64,000 bases of DNA, from assembly GCA_022457065.1 (NCBI GenBank), contig JAJGBQ010000003.1, positions 2,480,001 through 2,544,000 on the forward strand. Reading direction: 5' to 3'. The translations under genes were made by a program, and so were the position numbers. Positions 22,960 to 32,939 of this stretch are shown here, in pieces. Every line of letters begins with the position of its first letter. The stretch's first letter is position 1. A model generated the notes under the pieces. It was given only the letters and a program-made list of their open reading frames with translations, made no database searches and had not been told where the DNA came from. This DNA is from Curvularia sp. ZM96 (taxonomy: Eukaryota > Ascomycota > Dothideomycetes > Pleosporales > Pleosporaceae).

Positions 22960-23443
22960 ATGGCGAGTCCGGATTCATGGTCGCAGCGTCTTCGAGGTGT
23001 GTTTCACCACCACTTACTAGTCTTGCATTGCACACGCATGCAAACACAGAAATAGACATCGCCTATTAACATGTCTACCCAGAGCATTGCCTAGTCCGCG
23101 GTTTACCAGAGCCAACCTATACGGACCTCTCAGACCGCCGAGGTAGGATGTTGTCCCCCCTGAAAATTTGCACAATCACGTCAAGTCGGCGCCCCAGCCG
23201 CCGAGTTGCTGACATGTCAATTCAGGAGGCCGTACAGCCTGGACCACCATGGTCGTGATCAATGGAACCAACTACCAAGCTCGTTTCTGGTACGACGGCA
23301 CCTATCTCTCTCAAGCGAAAGAAGACTGCTCCGAGGTTGCGCTGAGATCCATCACTGGGTATACAAACTCGGCCCAGACACCGCCACCAGCAAGCCACTA
23401 TCGTAGCTTTGGCACTCAGATGAACCAGAGTATCACCTCGTGA
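22960..23443 (+). CDS. Small double-stranded-RNA-binding-domain-like protein
   Basis: This gene is visible only after splicing: exons 22960..22996, 23083..23142 and 23226..23443, introns 86 and 83 bp. The product is 104 aa. The reconstructed N-terminus reads MASPDSWSQRLREHC, then LPEPTYTDLSDRRGGRTAW, then VVINGTNYQARFWYDG and LSQAKEDCSEVALRSITGY. This is the alpha-beta-beta-beta-alpha pattern of a dsRBD: P-x-Y in the first strand, a central strand ending in the ARFWYDG turn, and the final helix AKEDCSEVAL, equivalent to the usual AK..AA..AL. The basic DRRGGRT loop could contact RNA. The whole protein is little more than one such domain. The stop overlaps a perfect GTGAGT donor, so a further exon is possible. 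Domain call by pattern; RNA binding is inferred. Confidence 0.72.
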
Positions 23444-26400
23444 GTCACATGGCTCGGCTGGCTTCACTGTTCTGCTTCCACTGGACTGGTAAGCGACAGG
23501 AGCAGCTGGGCTTTCAAGACACATTTTTCGGATCGAATCGCATGTTTGGATACGGCCTTTCTCTTGTTTTCTAGAGATGAGCCCTCAATAGGCTGGGTTT
23601 GGGTTGAGTTTGATTAAGTAAGATAGGGATGAGAAACGGCAAACAGGGAATGGGATATCAGGGGGAGGCAAATTTGTATTCAGCTGTACTTGCATTCATC
23701 TCTTGACTATCGATGACATATCTTTTGACTCCATGCTCTCTTGTTCCTATGGTTTTATGCATGTGTCTATTGCTGACTGTTGTTGCTTCTACCGTATGTT
23801 CACCTCACACTAGCCTCCTAGCGTCACGACTACTCAGGCAGGAGCTCACGAGAGACCTTCGTACCTACCTGCAAAAGAACAATACAACACACTCAAACCC
23901 CAAGTAAGCCAACCCCTCCATGACAAAACAATGACAATCCTCATTCCCTCAACACAACTCCACGCTTGCCACCTGGCATCCATGGCGTCCACCACCACAA
24001 GCAACTGGGCATCCCTGCATTACTAGCTACTCGTCGGCAACCGCAAAGGCCAGTAAGACGGCTCGACACATGCAGGCGTGGAAAAGACAATATACAAGCG
24101 CCCGGCACAAGACCCCCGGAGGCGAGGCCCCACGCGCAACGGGTCGCGAAGCCGATGGGCGAACGGGCGGCTAGCTATCCGTGTGGAGGCCATGTGCTGA
24201 ATGGAGAGAAGGTTATGGCAGGTGAGAGGAAATGGTGAGAATTTGCTGCTCATATTCACAACACAGTGTCAACCGTGCTTGCACTGCACACAAATTTTGT
24301 CATCTGTCAGCACTCCAACCCCTAAAACCACATTGAAACAAAACCGAGTGGCTTTCATATGCTTGGAGCTCTTTCCCGGATAACCATACAAAAAGACCCA
24401 CGCGTTTATCAACAAAAGTCGTTGTCCTATCCAATGAAGTAGCGTGGGGTATGTGACCCAACAACAGCATCTGTGTCACGTCGCACTTGCGTATGCCAAC
24501 TGCAAGCAGTTGCACCCATTTTCTGTGACATGGAAATTCTGTAGAATTCCAATACTGGGAGCCAGGGGGCTTGGATCGCTCATCAGGCTTTGCTCGATGA
24601 AGGGAAGGTCTTCATCACAGGAAGAACATGAGCGTTAGAGCCCGCGCGTAGATCCACGTCGTAAGCACAGTCCTGAGCAACCGAAGCCACCTGACTTCTC
24701 ATCGCCCTCCGGTTGGCGAACAAGACCGCAGACATTGGTTGCCTACCGAGCATCGGCAACTAGGATTATCTCTGAACAAAGACTCCACAAAGAGGGCGCA
24801 GAAATGTGCATGACAGTCACCATCCGGTGTGAATGATAAGCATGAGCATGATCTAATTACTGCAAGTGACACATAATCCTTATTTTCTGCCGTCGTGGCG
24901 GCCACCCCGGTCTGCGTTTCAATGGGGCTACCCGCCGCCAAAGAGATCACGCACTTCAGGGGCATCATCTGATCCATTATTCATCCCTTAAGTAAGTAAA
25001 ACTCTGAGCATCTCAAACAGCTGCTCATTCTCTCCAGCAAACCTTTTTGTTGTAGTCGAGATTTGCCGGTTTTGGTGCATGGATGTAGAAGCTTCGCTGT
25101 GTCACAGTCTCTGGAACCCACAACCGGGCAACAGGGATCGAACTCGTACGGCATCAATGCATTTCATTCACATCAGGTTTCTGGGTAACACCTGGTATGT
25201 CAAGAAAGTAAGTCATAAGTGGCTAGTGACGGACCAGAGCAAAGGGGCCAAGTCTTTGCGTTCGGGTAGGTTCCACCACCCAGCTTACTTACTCATTCAC
25301 CCGCTGCTTCCATGCACTGATGTAGATCGTCGGGCAAATTTGCTCCGCCAGAACACCGGCATTCCTGTCTTGTCATCACAACCCTTTCTGGATATTTTCC
25401 AGTGCAGTGGGATAGCGCGAGTCCTCCAAGGGTCAGCTCACTTGCTACTTTCTAGCAGACAAGCCACCGTATTGGCTTCTCCATCACATTGCCTCAATAC
25501 TGCCACTCTGTACCACCTCCACCTCCAGCAATGCCATTCGCTTGCCACGACCGATCGCTCGCTTGCATGCAGCAGCTACTTCCACGGCAGGGTGCACCCG
25601 CAGCGGCCCTAAGGCAAAGCATACTGTACTGCAGAGGACTGTTTAGCGCAAAAGGCAGACAGCCTTGGTACGCCCTGCAGACTTGTGTGTCATGGAAACA
25701 CGTTCCTCTCCCTGGCAAGGGCCATGCTGGCTCACTGGCAAGCTGCGCACCCCAAGGATAGCTGTGCTGCATACAGGCCAAGACCTTACAACAACATCAG
25801 CAGTATGTTTACTCTATACATTTGCCGCTTGAGCAAGCGCTGATTGCTGACAGTTTGGACACAGTCTCAGACCACCAAGACCGGAGTCGTGCTCCAACCC
25901 TTCGAACGCGTTTACTTGTCCCGTCCGAGAATCCTGCCGTCACAACAACACACAGGAAGACCCGTGACGACAAAAGATACACAGGTGCTATAGGAATATC
26001 CCTACAGAGCTTCTGAGAAGGGTGACCTTCTAGCCACAGATAGTGTTGCGCTATGCACTGGGCGGCTTCCACGAATCTAGCCGACAGTATTCGTGCGTAG
26101 CGCTAATGTCTGTGGTGACCCCGATCTCTGCAACTAGTTGGCATAAGCCGACGAGTGGCTTTGCTTCTTTGACCGGTCTCGGGCACGCAGAAGAAGGCAA
26201 ACAGTCTGCCCGCCCACACTTTCTCCCGTAGTGTACACTTGGCCCGAGAAAAAAAACAGCTACTGCGGGACTTCGGCTCAACGCGTGGGATACCTATGCC
26301 AACGATACCCCACTGGTTTACACATGCAGAGCCGCTACGGGAAAAAGAAACTCACAAACGAGCGTGCAGTTGGTCAATATTCGATCTGGACATGCTTACA

Positions 26401-28617
26401 CAACGCGCAATCGAGCACGTTCCCAGGACGCCTCTACCCTGTTCAGCCATATAATCCGAGAGATGGCGGCGCAAGACAAGGGAAAGGCAATGGCCAAACT
26501 TTCTCGAGCGGACTTATGCGGTACAGGGGGGTAGCGGACTGGGCTCCTCTCTGATACCTCCCGTCGACGCCACCGCTACTTTGCCCAGGCGAATGTGCAA
26601 GCAAAGTGTTTCATTGAAAGATGCGGTACTGAAAACGAAGATCTACAGGATATTGTATCTTGGTAAAGCAAAAGCTACCAGTAAAGGACAAAGGGTGCAG
26701 ATACCTTAACTGGCCTCAGCTGCTAAGAGGCAGGCAAAGTATTTCCTACGGATCTGACTAGAGCTCGAAGAAGATTCAAGCGAGCAGCGCGTACTGTGAC
26801 CAGCGGAAAGGAGAAATCACCTCTCAAACACGGCAGACTGTGCAGAAAGTCAGAGAAATTGCCCGATATACAGGTGCCGGTCCGACCCGTATCGGGGCGT
26901 ACCTTCCGCCGATCGGGGGCACGTGTTAAAGCCACACTGTTTTCACTCAACAATTCTCTCTCCAGCTCATACTTTTTAGTTCACCCCTTACATGACTCTG
27001 CTTTGTTTGCTCTCGACACGACCAACACGCAAAGTTGGCAAGGAGCGGCTGGGACACTCGCTTCTGGCGGGAACTGCGGCAGCGATGCATTGCTCTCCAT
27101 CTGCATGAGTATCTCTGTGGCCAGTGTCACAACGCACGGGCGTGAAAGCCGCCGATGGATCCGCTGCACGTGGCTCGTGGAGCGGCACGAGACACAGCCT
27201 GATCTCCTACCTCTGTGTCTCATATAGCGAGGATACCGTCATGCTTCGCATCAGACGAGCCACTGTCACGATAGACACATTGTGTCTTTGCCACATCCAT
27301 CCATTTGAGCCTCTAGTCTCACAAGATTGTACATGAAACGCCTGTCAAAGTGTCCTGCTAACAGCGTAGAGGAGAATCCAACTGTTGCAACTTCCCAGCC
27401 ACATTCGCAACGCTCAGAGCCGTCGAGTCTCCAAAAGGCTGTGTTGCCCTCCGTCGATTTTCCCTTCGAAACCACGTGTTTACTACGCCTAGTTGCCTCT
27501 CGAGTGCATCAGGAGGTCGTTCATGTTCGCTCCTTTCTGATCCGATCCGCTGCTTGTCCTTTTTCGAAACTCTATGGTTGCCCTTGATGTCTGGCAGTAG
27601 CAGAACAAAGACTTGTCAATTGGATACAATACGTTTCGAGAGATACTCAAAGGAAAGAATATGGAGAAGGTTGAAGAGAAGATCCAATAGCTCATCAGAA
27701 GAGCCTGGGGTACGGCAATGGTCTCAGACAAGCTGCAGATGAGTGGCATAGTAGCAATCCAGCTGTTTGTCGGACTAAAGGACTCCAGTCATTGGCTGCA
27801 ACACGGAGATCTGGGCACGGCTCTGTTGTCTACGAGTCGCAGGTCATTGATCTATCAGACACACATCGATGCATCTTGGCAGGAGTTCGCCACCACAACC
27901 AACCTACGTTTCGTTCGTGCAATCAACTAGGAGTGTAGTAGATTCTCATAATATCTAAACAGGATGAGTTTACAGGCTATTAAGACTTTGGCTCACAGTA
28001 ACAAGTTTGTTCGACTATCGACTCCCTCCTTAATACTGTTCCAACTTGAGATCTCCATATTGCGGAACTCCGTTGCCGGCCCATAACGTAGATTGTTTTC
28101 ACGGAAAACCGAACATTTTTTAAACTCCTCTTTTACGATTACCAATCCAAACCGCGTCGCGAAATACGACTACGCTATACTGCTCGAGACTGGTGCGCAG
28201 GCCGTCAACCCTCGGATAGAACACAATCTACCTCCGACCTCTGCGTCGTAAGGAGTCATTCTAGTTCCGTACACTAGTGACCTGAAGAGACAAGTGACGT
28301 TGGAGCAAACAATGGGACCGACGTTGACGGTACGGCGGGAGCTAATTAGGTACCCGCGTCGGTAACCTTAACTGTGCCGCTGCAACAAGTGGGGATCCGC
28401 CGCCGAGCTCGAGAACGAACACGGGTCCTTGTGTCTGAATAATCAAAGAAATATAAATATCTAGCCCTTTTAGACAAACAAAAGGAATTCAGCGGAGAAT
28501 CAAAAATCAAGTTCTACAAGTTAAATTCTAAAACTAGTCAATCATCTTTGTCGGAGAAAAGAAAAGAGAACCATCAGCACCTGCAACCTATCTCTCATTC
28601 CAACCACACAATCAACA
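23444..28617. other. Gene-poor region, 5.2 kb
   Basis: No reading frame here resembles a protein family, and the longest (177 codons at 25079) lacks any domain. Base composition is balanced and not the extreme A/T of RIP-mutated repeats. I see no terminal repeats, no tandem array and no convincing tRNA. It may hold long regulatory DNA, non-coding RNA, or small spliced genes that cannot be seen by eye. The last 120 bp before 28618 are A-rich, as expected for a leader. Confidence 0.45.
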
Positions 28618-29136
28618 ATGTCTCCACCCGAACCACCACCCACCGCCTCGCCCACCTACAAAGCCCTCCACTCCACAGCCCTCGCCTTCCTCGCTTCGCA
28701 ATCCGACAACCCCTCGCTCCCCACGCGCATCGACTTCCCGCGCCTAACCACCCTCTGCACACCCACTTTCACCCACTCCTTCGGTCACACATACTTTGCC
28801 TCTCTCTCGCCCCCACACCTCCACGGCGCCCTCTCCCTCTCCGCCTTCACCACACATCTGGCCTCTATGCTGACGCGGCTCGAGACGTGGGAGGCCAAAG
28901 TCAGCGATGTGCTTGTTGATGAGACCAAGAGGGAGGTTATGCTGAGAGTGAGTTTTTACATGCGGGCCAAGGGCGTAGAAGAGATGGTGGAGAATGAGCT
29001 TGTGTGGGTGTTGGGGATGGAGGAACATGAGGGAGAGTGGAAGGTATGCAGGAGTGTGGAGTTTGTGGATGGGGTTGCGGCGGGGAGGTTGAGGGAGTTG
29101 ATGATGAGTGGGGGAAGTAGGAGTGGGATGGAATAA
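28618..29136 (+). CDS. NTF2-like (SnoaL-type) protein, function unknown
   Basis: Single-exon 172-aa protein. An N-terminal Pro-rich tail precedes a helix (YKALHSTALAFLASQS), a FTHS motif and a second helix. Alternating strands follow (VLVDETKREVMLRVSFYMRAKG, then NELVWVLGMEE, then EWKVCRSVEFVDG), closed by a short helix. This is the strand-rich NTF2/SnoaL-like pattern of small fungal proteins that use the fold as an enzyme or binding scaffold. No catalytic residues can be named. There is no signal peptide, so it is probably cytosolic. The gene ends directly at a GA/G microsatellite and is convergent with the N-acetylglutamate synthase gene 136 bp away. Compare the protein at 8880-9470. Confidence 0.72.
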   Translation: MSPPEPPPTASPTYKALHSTALAFLASQSDNPSLPTRIDFPRLTTLCTPTFTHSFGHTYFASLSPPHLHGALSLSAFTTHLASMLTRLETWEAKVSDVLVDETKREVMLRVSFYMRAKGVEEMVENELVWVLGMEEHEGEWKVCRSVEFVDGVAAGRLRELMMSGGSRSGME

Positions 29137-29172
<36 letters not shown>

Positions 29173-29175
29173 GGG
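29137..29175. repeat. (AG)13 microsatellite followed by a run of 14 G
   Basis: Directly after the TAA of the NTF2-like gene there are about 13 AG units and then 14 consecutive G. It lies between two convergent stop codons, so it would be in the 3' UTR of one or both transcripts. Repeat length is likely to vary between isolates. Confidence 0.95.
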
Positions 29176-29272
29176 AATGAGATCGCTTTTTCTTTTCTTA
29201 TTGTCTATCTTGAAAGAATCAGGGTTGTTATATGGCGTGTTCCATAGCACCTCAATATGAATGCCACAACAC

Positions 29273-31453
29273 TTAATCCACCCTCTTTATCCCATCCGCC
29301 CAACTCGGCTCAATGGCACTACACACATCCACATACGCATCCCATCGCCTCATCTGCATCTTCTTCTCTGCGTCCACACTCCCCCATTCCTCCTCGCTCC
29401 ACCCCTTCTCCACACCCTGCGTAGTCCAAAACATGGTCCACTGGTTGCCGGGCAGATTCCACATTCCATTACTCCTCTCCTGGTACCACTTGTTGACCGG
29501 ATTGCTCGTCCGACTCCTCCACACAACACCTTCGGGAAAGCAAGTGCGCGTCAGCGCAGCCCACACAATATCCGAGACGCCGCCTGAGCCTTGAGACGAG
29601 GTAAGAACAGCAAATTTGTCAAGGTACGGGACCCAGTAGGGCGAGTCAGGGGATGATGTAGGTGGTAGATCCAGTCCCTGGAGAGATTTGGGGGTTTCCC
29701 ATGTGCAGATTGCGCCGCCTTCGTAATCACCTGCTATGATGATGCCAGCGACGCGACCACGGATGCGGTCGAGGTAGTTCTCTGGGTGGAGCTTTCGTCG
29801 AAAAGAGTCGTCGATGAGATCTACGAGCTTGGGGAAGTTGATGCGCGGGTCGTTTGCTAGATCGATACTTGGATTCGAGGCAGATGGCGGCTGCCAAGGT
29901 CCATGGATCCGTGGATCAGGTATCATGGTCAAGGGTATGCCTTTTTTGAAGAATGTGGCTGGGTTCGGTGCGGCAGAGCCTAAAAACTTGGAAGTGGGCG
30001 ATGTGGGTAGCGATGACGAAGTCATGGGCTTGTCGGTCAAGACATTATGCAGCAAAGGGTTCTTCGAGGGTGTCGTTCGCGTATCATCGGGTATGGCCTT
30101 GCGCGCTGCCTCGAGTGGAGTGAGGATCAAACCCGACGAGGATGAGGGAAGCAATTGCAGGCCGCGTCGAACCACTTCGAGGTTCTTGAGATGACGCATC
30201 GGAGCTGAGCCTCCTGGTTGTTCGAGTGTCGTTGCCGATGCCGCCATCTCATTTTCGAAAAACTTGGAGAACGGGTTGCCAGCGCCCAGTGATGTCGTTT
30301 TACTCTCCTCACGGCGCTTTGCGTTTGTCAGCGACAGTTGCTGTAGCTCCTGCTTAATATCATCGTATTCAGCCTCAAGATTAACAAAGACGTGTGCGCC
30401 ATCTGTGCGCTTCTCAGAGGGAATACCGCCCAGCGGGTCGAGAATGATTATGCGATCCAAGACAGGCTTTTCACCATCTGCTGTCTCAGCTTGCTGAGCT
30501 TTTCCAGAAAACTCGCGAACCAACGCAAGCAGCACATCGTCTGCTTGGACTCTCACTTTTTTCAGCTCCGTGTCGTACGCGAAAGGGGTGATTACTGGAA
30601 TAACGCCTTCATCAATAGGGGGAAAAATTAGGTAATTATGTTGCACCTGTACATCCCCTTGGACTTGAACCGTGTTAGGCGTGTCACTGGCTGATGGAGT
30701 GCACCCCAAGGCGTCTTCGACCAGGATTGCGCCTGGCTCGTTGTAATCCTCCAAGGCGGCGACCATGCGTAGTGCCTGATCTCGAACCATGTTGACATGC
30801 TCAGACTTGACATTGGTGGTGAATGGACCAATATCCTCGTCGCAATCCAGTACCACTGCAGTACTGAGACCAAGCTGCGCCATCTGACTCAAAGTCAACG
30901 CAATGTCTCCTAGCACCCGATCGTCGAGCGTCTGCGGCTGCCGGAGTTTAACCAGCACCAAATGTACGGCCTCATCCTTCTCCTCAGTCTGGTACTGCTC
31001 CTCTGGGAGCGGTTCGCGTGTGAAGACGGTCGGCTTGTATAGGTCGCCCAGGTTGACACCGGTGCGCAAGGACGTCGACTCGTGTGATTTCTCACTAGCA
31101 ATCTGCTTGGCTCCAGCAGCGATAGCAGTCTTGCTCTTCTTGGGCGTGTCGAATTGTTTGAGAAAGTTTCGCGCATCGCGTTTTCCAGGCGACTCTTTCA
31201 GCAGGCGGGTGAGCTGCTCGCGTTCTGCGCGCTGGCGCTCTTTTGCAGAGCTCGACGATTTGCGAATATAGGTGGTCGAAGTCGACAAGTGTGCTTTTTG
31301 GGCCGTTGCCAGTTTCTTAATTTTGTCATCGCATCTGGGAAGCTGTCGTGTGTTAGTCGCGCGCAATCGTCCAGAATCGCTCGAGATTTCCACACGCACA
31401 TTCTGCGTGGCCTTCCCCAAGCCCCTCGCGGGGGCTTTGCTCCAGGTGAACAT
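29273..31453 (-). CDS. ARG2: Mitochondrial amino-acid N-acetyltransferase (N-acetylglutamate synthase)
   Basis: The first step of arginine synthesis: acetyl-CoA plus glutamate to N-acetylglutamate. The frame is open over 726 codons. However, 31343..31399 is a 57-bp, stop-free, in-frame intron (donor GTGCGT, CGACTAAC branch, ACAG acceptor), so the likely CDS is 31453..31400 plus 31342..29273, giving 707 aa. The N-terminus is basic, hydroxylated and without acids (MFTWSKAPARGLGKA), a mitochondrial targeting type. The segment LTRLLKESPGKRDARNFLKQF is the conserved N-terminal signature of fungal enzymes. A degenerate amino-acid-kinase-like region follows, and then the C-terminal N-acetyltransferase domain with KLVDLIDDSFRR, GRVAGIIIAGDYEGGAICTW and WRSRTSNPVNKWY. 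Such enzymes are feedback-inhibited by arginine. The start region is shared with the divergent dehydrogenase at 31784. Confidence 0.93.
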   Translation of the reverse strand: MFTWSKAPARGLGKATQNVRVEISSDSGRLRATNTRQLPRCDDKIKKLATAQKAHLSTSTTYIRKSSSSAKERQRAEREQLTRLLKESPGKRDARNFLKQFDTPKKSKTAIAAGAKQIASEKSHESTSLRTGVNLGDLYKPTVFTREPLPEEQYQTEEKDEAVHLVLVKLRQPQTLDDRVLGDIALTLSQMAQLGLSTAVVLDCDEDIGPFTTNVKSEHVNMVRDQALRMVAALEDYNEPGAILVEDALGCTPSASDTPNTVQVQGDVQVQHNYLIFPPIDEGVIPVITPFAYDTELKKVRVQADDVLLALVREFSGKAQQAETADGEKPVLDRIIILDPLGGIPSEKRTDGAHVFVNLEAEYDDIKQELQQLSLTNAKRREESKTTSLGAGNPFSKFFENEMAASATTLEQPGGSAPMRHLKNLEVVRRGLQLLPSSSSGLILTPLEAARKAIPDDTRTTPSKNPLLHNVLTDKPMTSSSLPTSPTSKFLGSAAPNPATFFKKGIPLTMIPDPRIHGPWQPPSASNPSIDLANDPRINFPKLVDLIDDSFRRKLHPENYLDRIRGRVAGIIIAGDYEGGAICTWETPKSLQGLDLPPTSSPDSPYWVPYLDKFAVLTSSQGSGGVSDIVWAALTRTCFPEGVVWRSRTSNPVNKWYQERSNGMWNLPGNQWTMFWTTQGVEKGWSEEEWGSVDAEKKMQMRRWDAYVDVCSAIEPSWADGIKRVD

Positions 31454-31783
31454 GCTTCATGCCTTCGTCCAGTTAATCAAAAACCGAGGACCCAAGGAAT
31501 GACGGGCAATTGAGGGCTTGAGTCAAAAGTATGACTCCGCAACGAGGTGGAGATTTCTGCTCGCACATGTCAAGCCAAACTTCGATAACGGCAGTTGAGC
31601 GTCATTTGTGGGTAACCGACATCGGCCCGTGACCTTATCCCCGGCTTACTGAGCCAGGAACTCCATGATGACGACGACTCGACAACTGCAGCGCACGCTT
31701 TCTCGATATATGTTCTGTTGCAACAGACACTTCTTCTTCTGCAAAAAGCACATACATTCCATCGCATTGCCAGATACAGCATC
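31454..31783. promoter_or_regulatory. Shared divergent promoter region (ARG2 / dehydrogenase)
   Basis: The 330 bp between the two divergent ATGs must hold both core promoters. No other gene is possible here. I did not find a clear TATA box; the dehydrogenase leader is rich in TTCTTCTTCTGC just before its start. Confidence 0.5.
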
Positions 31784-32939
31784 ATGGCCCCGCAACTCGC
31801 TTGGATTGGCCTTGGCAACATGGGCAGGGCAAGTCTAGCCGACTACCTTATTCACCGTCTCACTAACCAGCACAGGGCATGTAAGTCAGTGCAGGTTGAG
31901 ACCGGAAGCAATACAGGGGTCTGTTGTAAAAGGCCGAGAGTAATGAAGAAATACTCGGTCAGAGTTGTGGATTGTCTGCTGACCAAACCACGACTATTAG
32001 GTGCAAGAACTTGGTTGAGAAAGGTAATCTCGACAAGCCTCTAATCCTTTACAACCGCACCAAAGCCCGCGCCGAGGACCTTTCACAGAAACTCGGCGCT
32101 TCCAAGACCAGAGTGGTCGATTCTGTTAGTGATGCCGTCAAGTCTGCTGACATCATCTTTATGTGTCTGGGCGACGATGCCGCAGTCAAGACAGCAGTGG
32201 ACGCTATGCTGCAAGAAGATGTTAAAGGCAGGGTCATCGTAGACTGCTCAACGGTACACCCCGACACGACGAACGGTCTTGAAAAGTCCATCACCGAGCA
32301 TGGAGGCGAATTTGTCGGCATGCCTGGTATGTCGTAAAACCCACGCTACTCTCTCCCGTGACCCATACTGAGTATTTGACCAAAGTCTTCGGCGCCCCAG
32401 CCATGGCTGAAAACGGTCAGCTAGTCTGCGTGACGGCCGGTAAGAAGGCCTCTTGCGACAAGGTAGCTCCCTACACGACGGGCGTCATGGGCCGCGCCAA
32501 CATTGATTTTTCCAACCAACCCGCCGGCAACGCTACCCTCATGAAGGTAATCGGCAACACCTTTATCCTCAACATGGTCTCGCAGCTGTCCGAGGGCCAC
32601 GTTTTGGCCGAGAAGTCTGGGCTGGGCGTCGACAATCTGCACACCTTCATCTCGACAATGTTCCCGGGCCCGTACACTGCGTACTCGCAGCGTATGCTGG
32701 CGGGCGACTACTATCAGCGCGAGGAGCCCTTGTTCCACGTGGATTTGGCGAGAAAGGATGCACGACATGCCATGGCGCTGGCGGAAAGCAGTGGTGCTAA
32801 AGAGAGCATGAAGATGTTTGCCTTGGCACAAGGACGCCTAGACGAGGTCAAGAGCGAACTCGGTGACAGGGGAGATATCCCTAGTATATATGGTGTTGTG
32901 AGGAAGGAGGGCGGATTGGAGTTTAAGAATCAAGGTTAG
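31784..32939 (+). CDS. 3-hydroxyisobutyrate dehydrogenase-type NAD(P)-dependent oxidoreductase
   Basis: I read four exons: 31784..31828, 31876..31880, 32001..32326 and 32386..32939, giving 309 aa. The first intron (47 bp) begins with GC (AGG|GCAAGT) and ends CACAG after CTAAC. It is followed by a 5-nt microexon GGCAT and then GTAAGT. Only this splice restores the conserved loop WIGLGNMGRGMCKNL of beta-hydroxyacid dehydrogenases. Later family marks are DCSTVHPDTT (substrate-binding segment), GRANIDFSNQPAGNA and the catalytic lysine in LMKVIGN (about K179), then the all-helical C-terminal domain. The family oxidises beta-hydroxyacids such as 3-hydroxyisobutyrate or reduces related semialdehydes. 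No mitochondrial leader is seen, so it is probably cytosolic. The exact substrate is not determined. Confidence 0.87.

Noticed and set aside
25120..25160. tRNA-like B-box (GGGATCGAACTC) on the minus strand
   Set aside because: No matching acceptor stem or anticodon arm could be built around it by eye.
25079..25612. 177-codon open frame in the gene-poor region
   Set aside because: No domain, no biased third-base use, an internal donor-like GTAAGT and low-complexity composition. It looks fortuitous.
26796..27227. 143-codon open frame
   Set aside because: No recognisable domain or neighbouring exons, and overlapping frames on the other strand are equally long.
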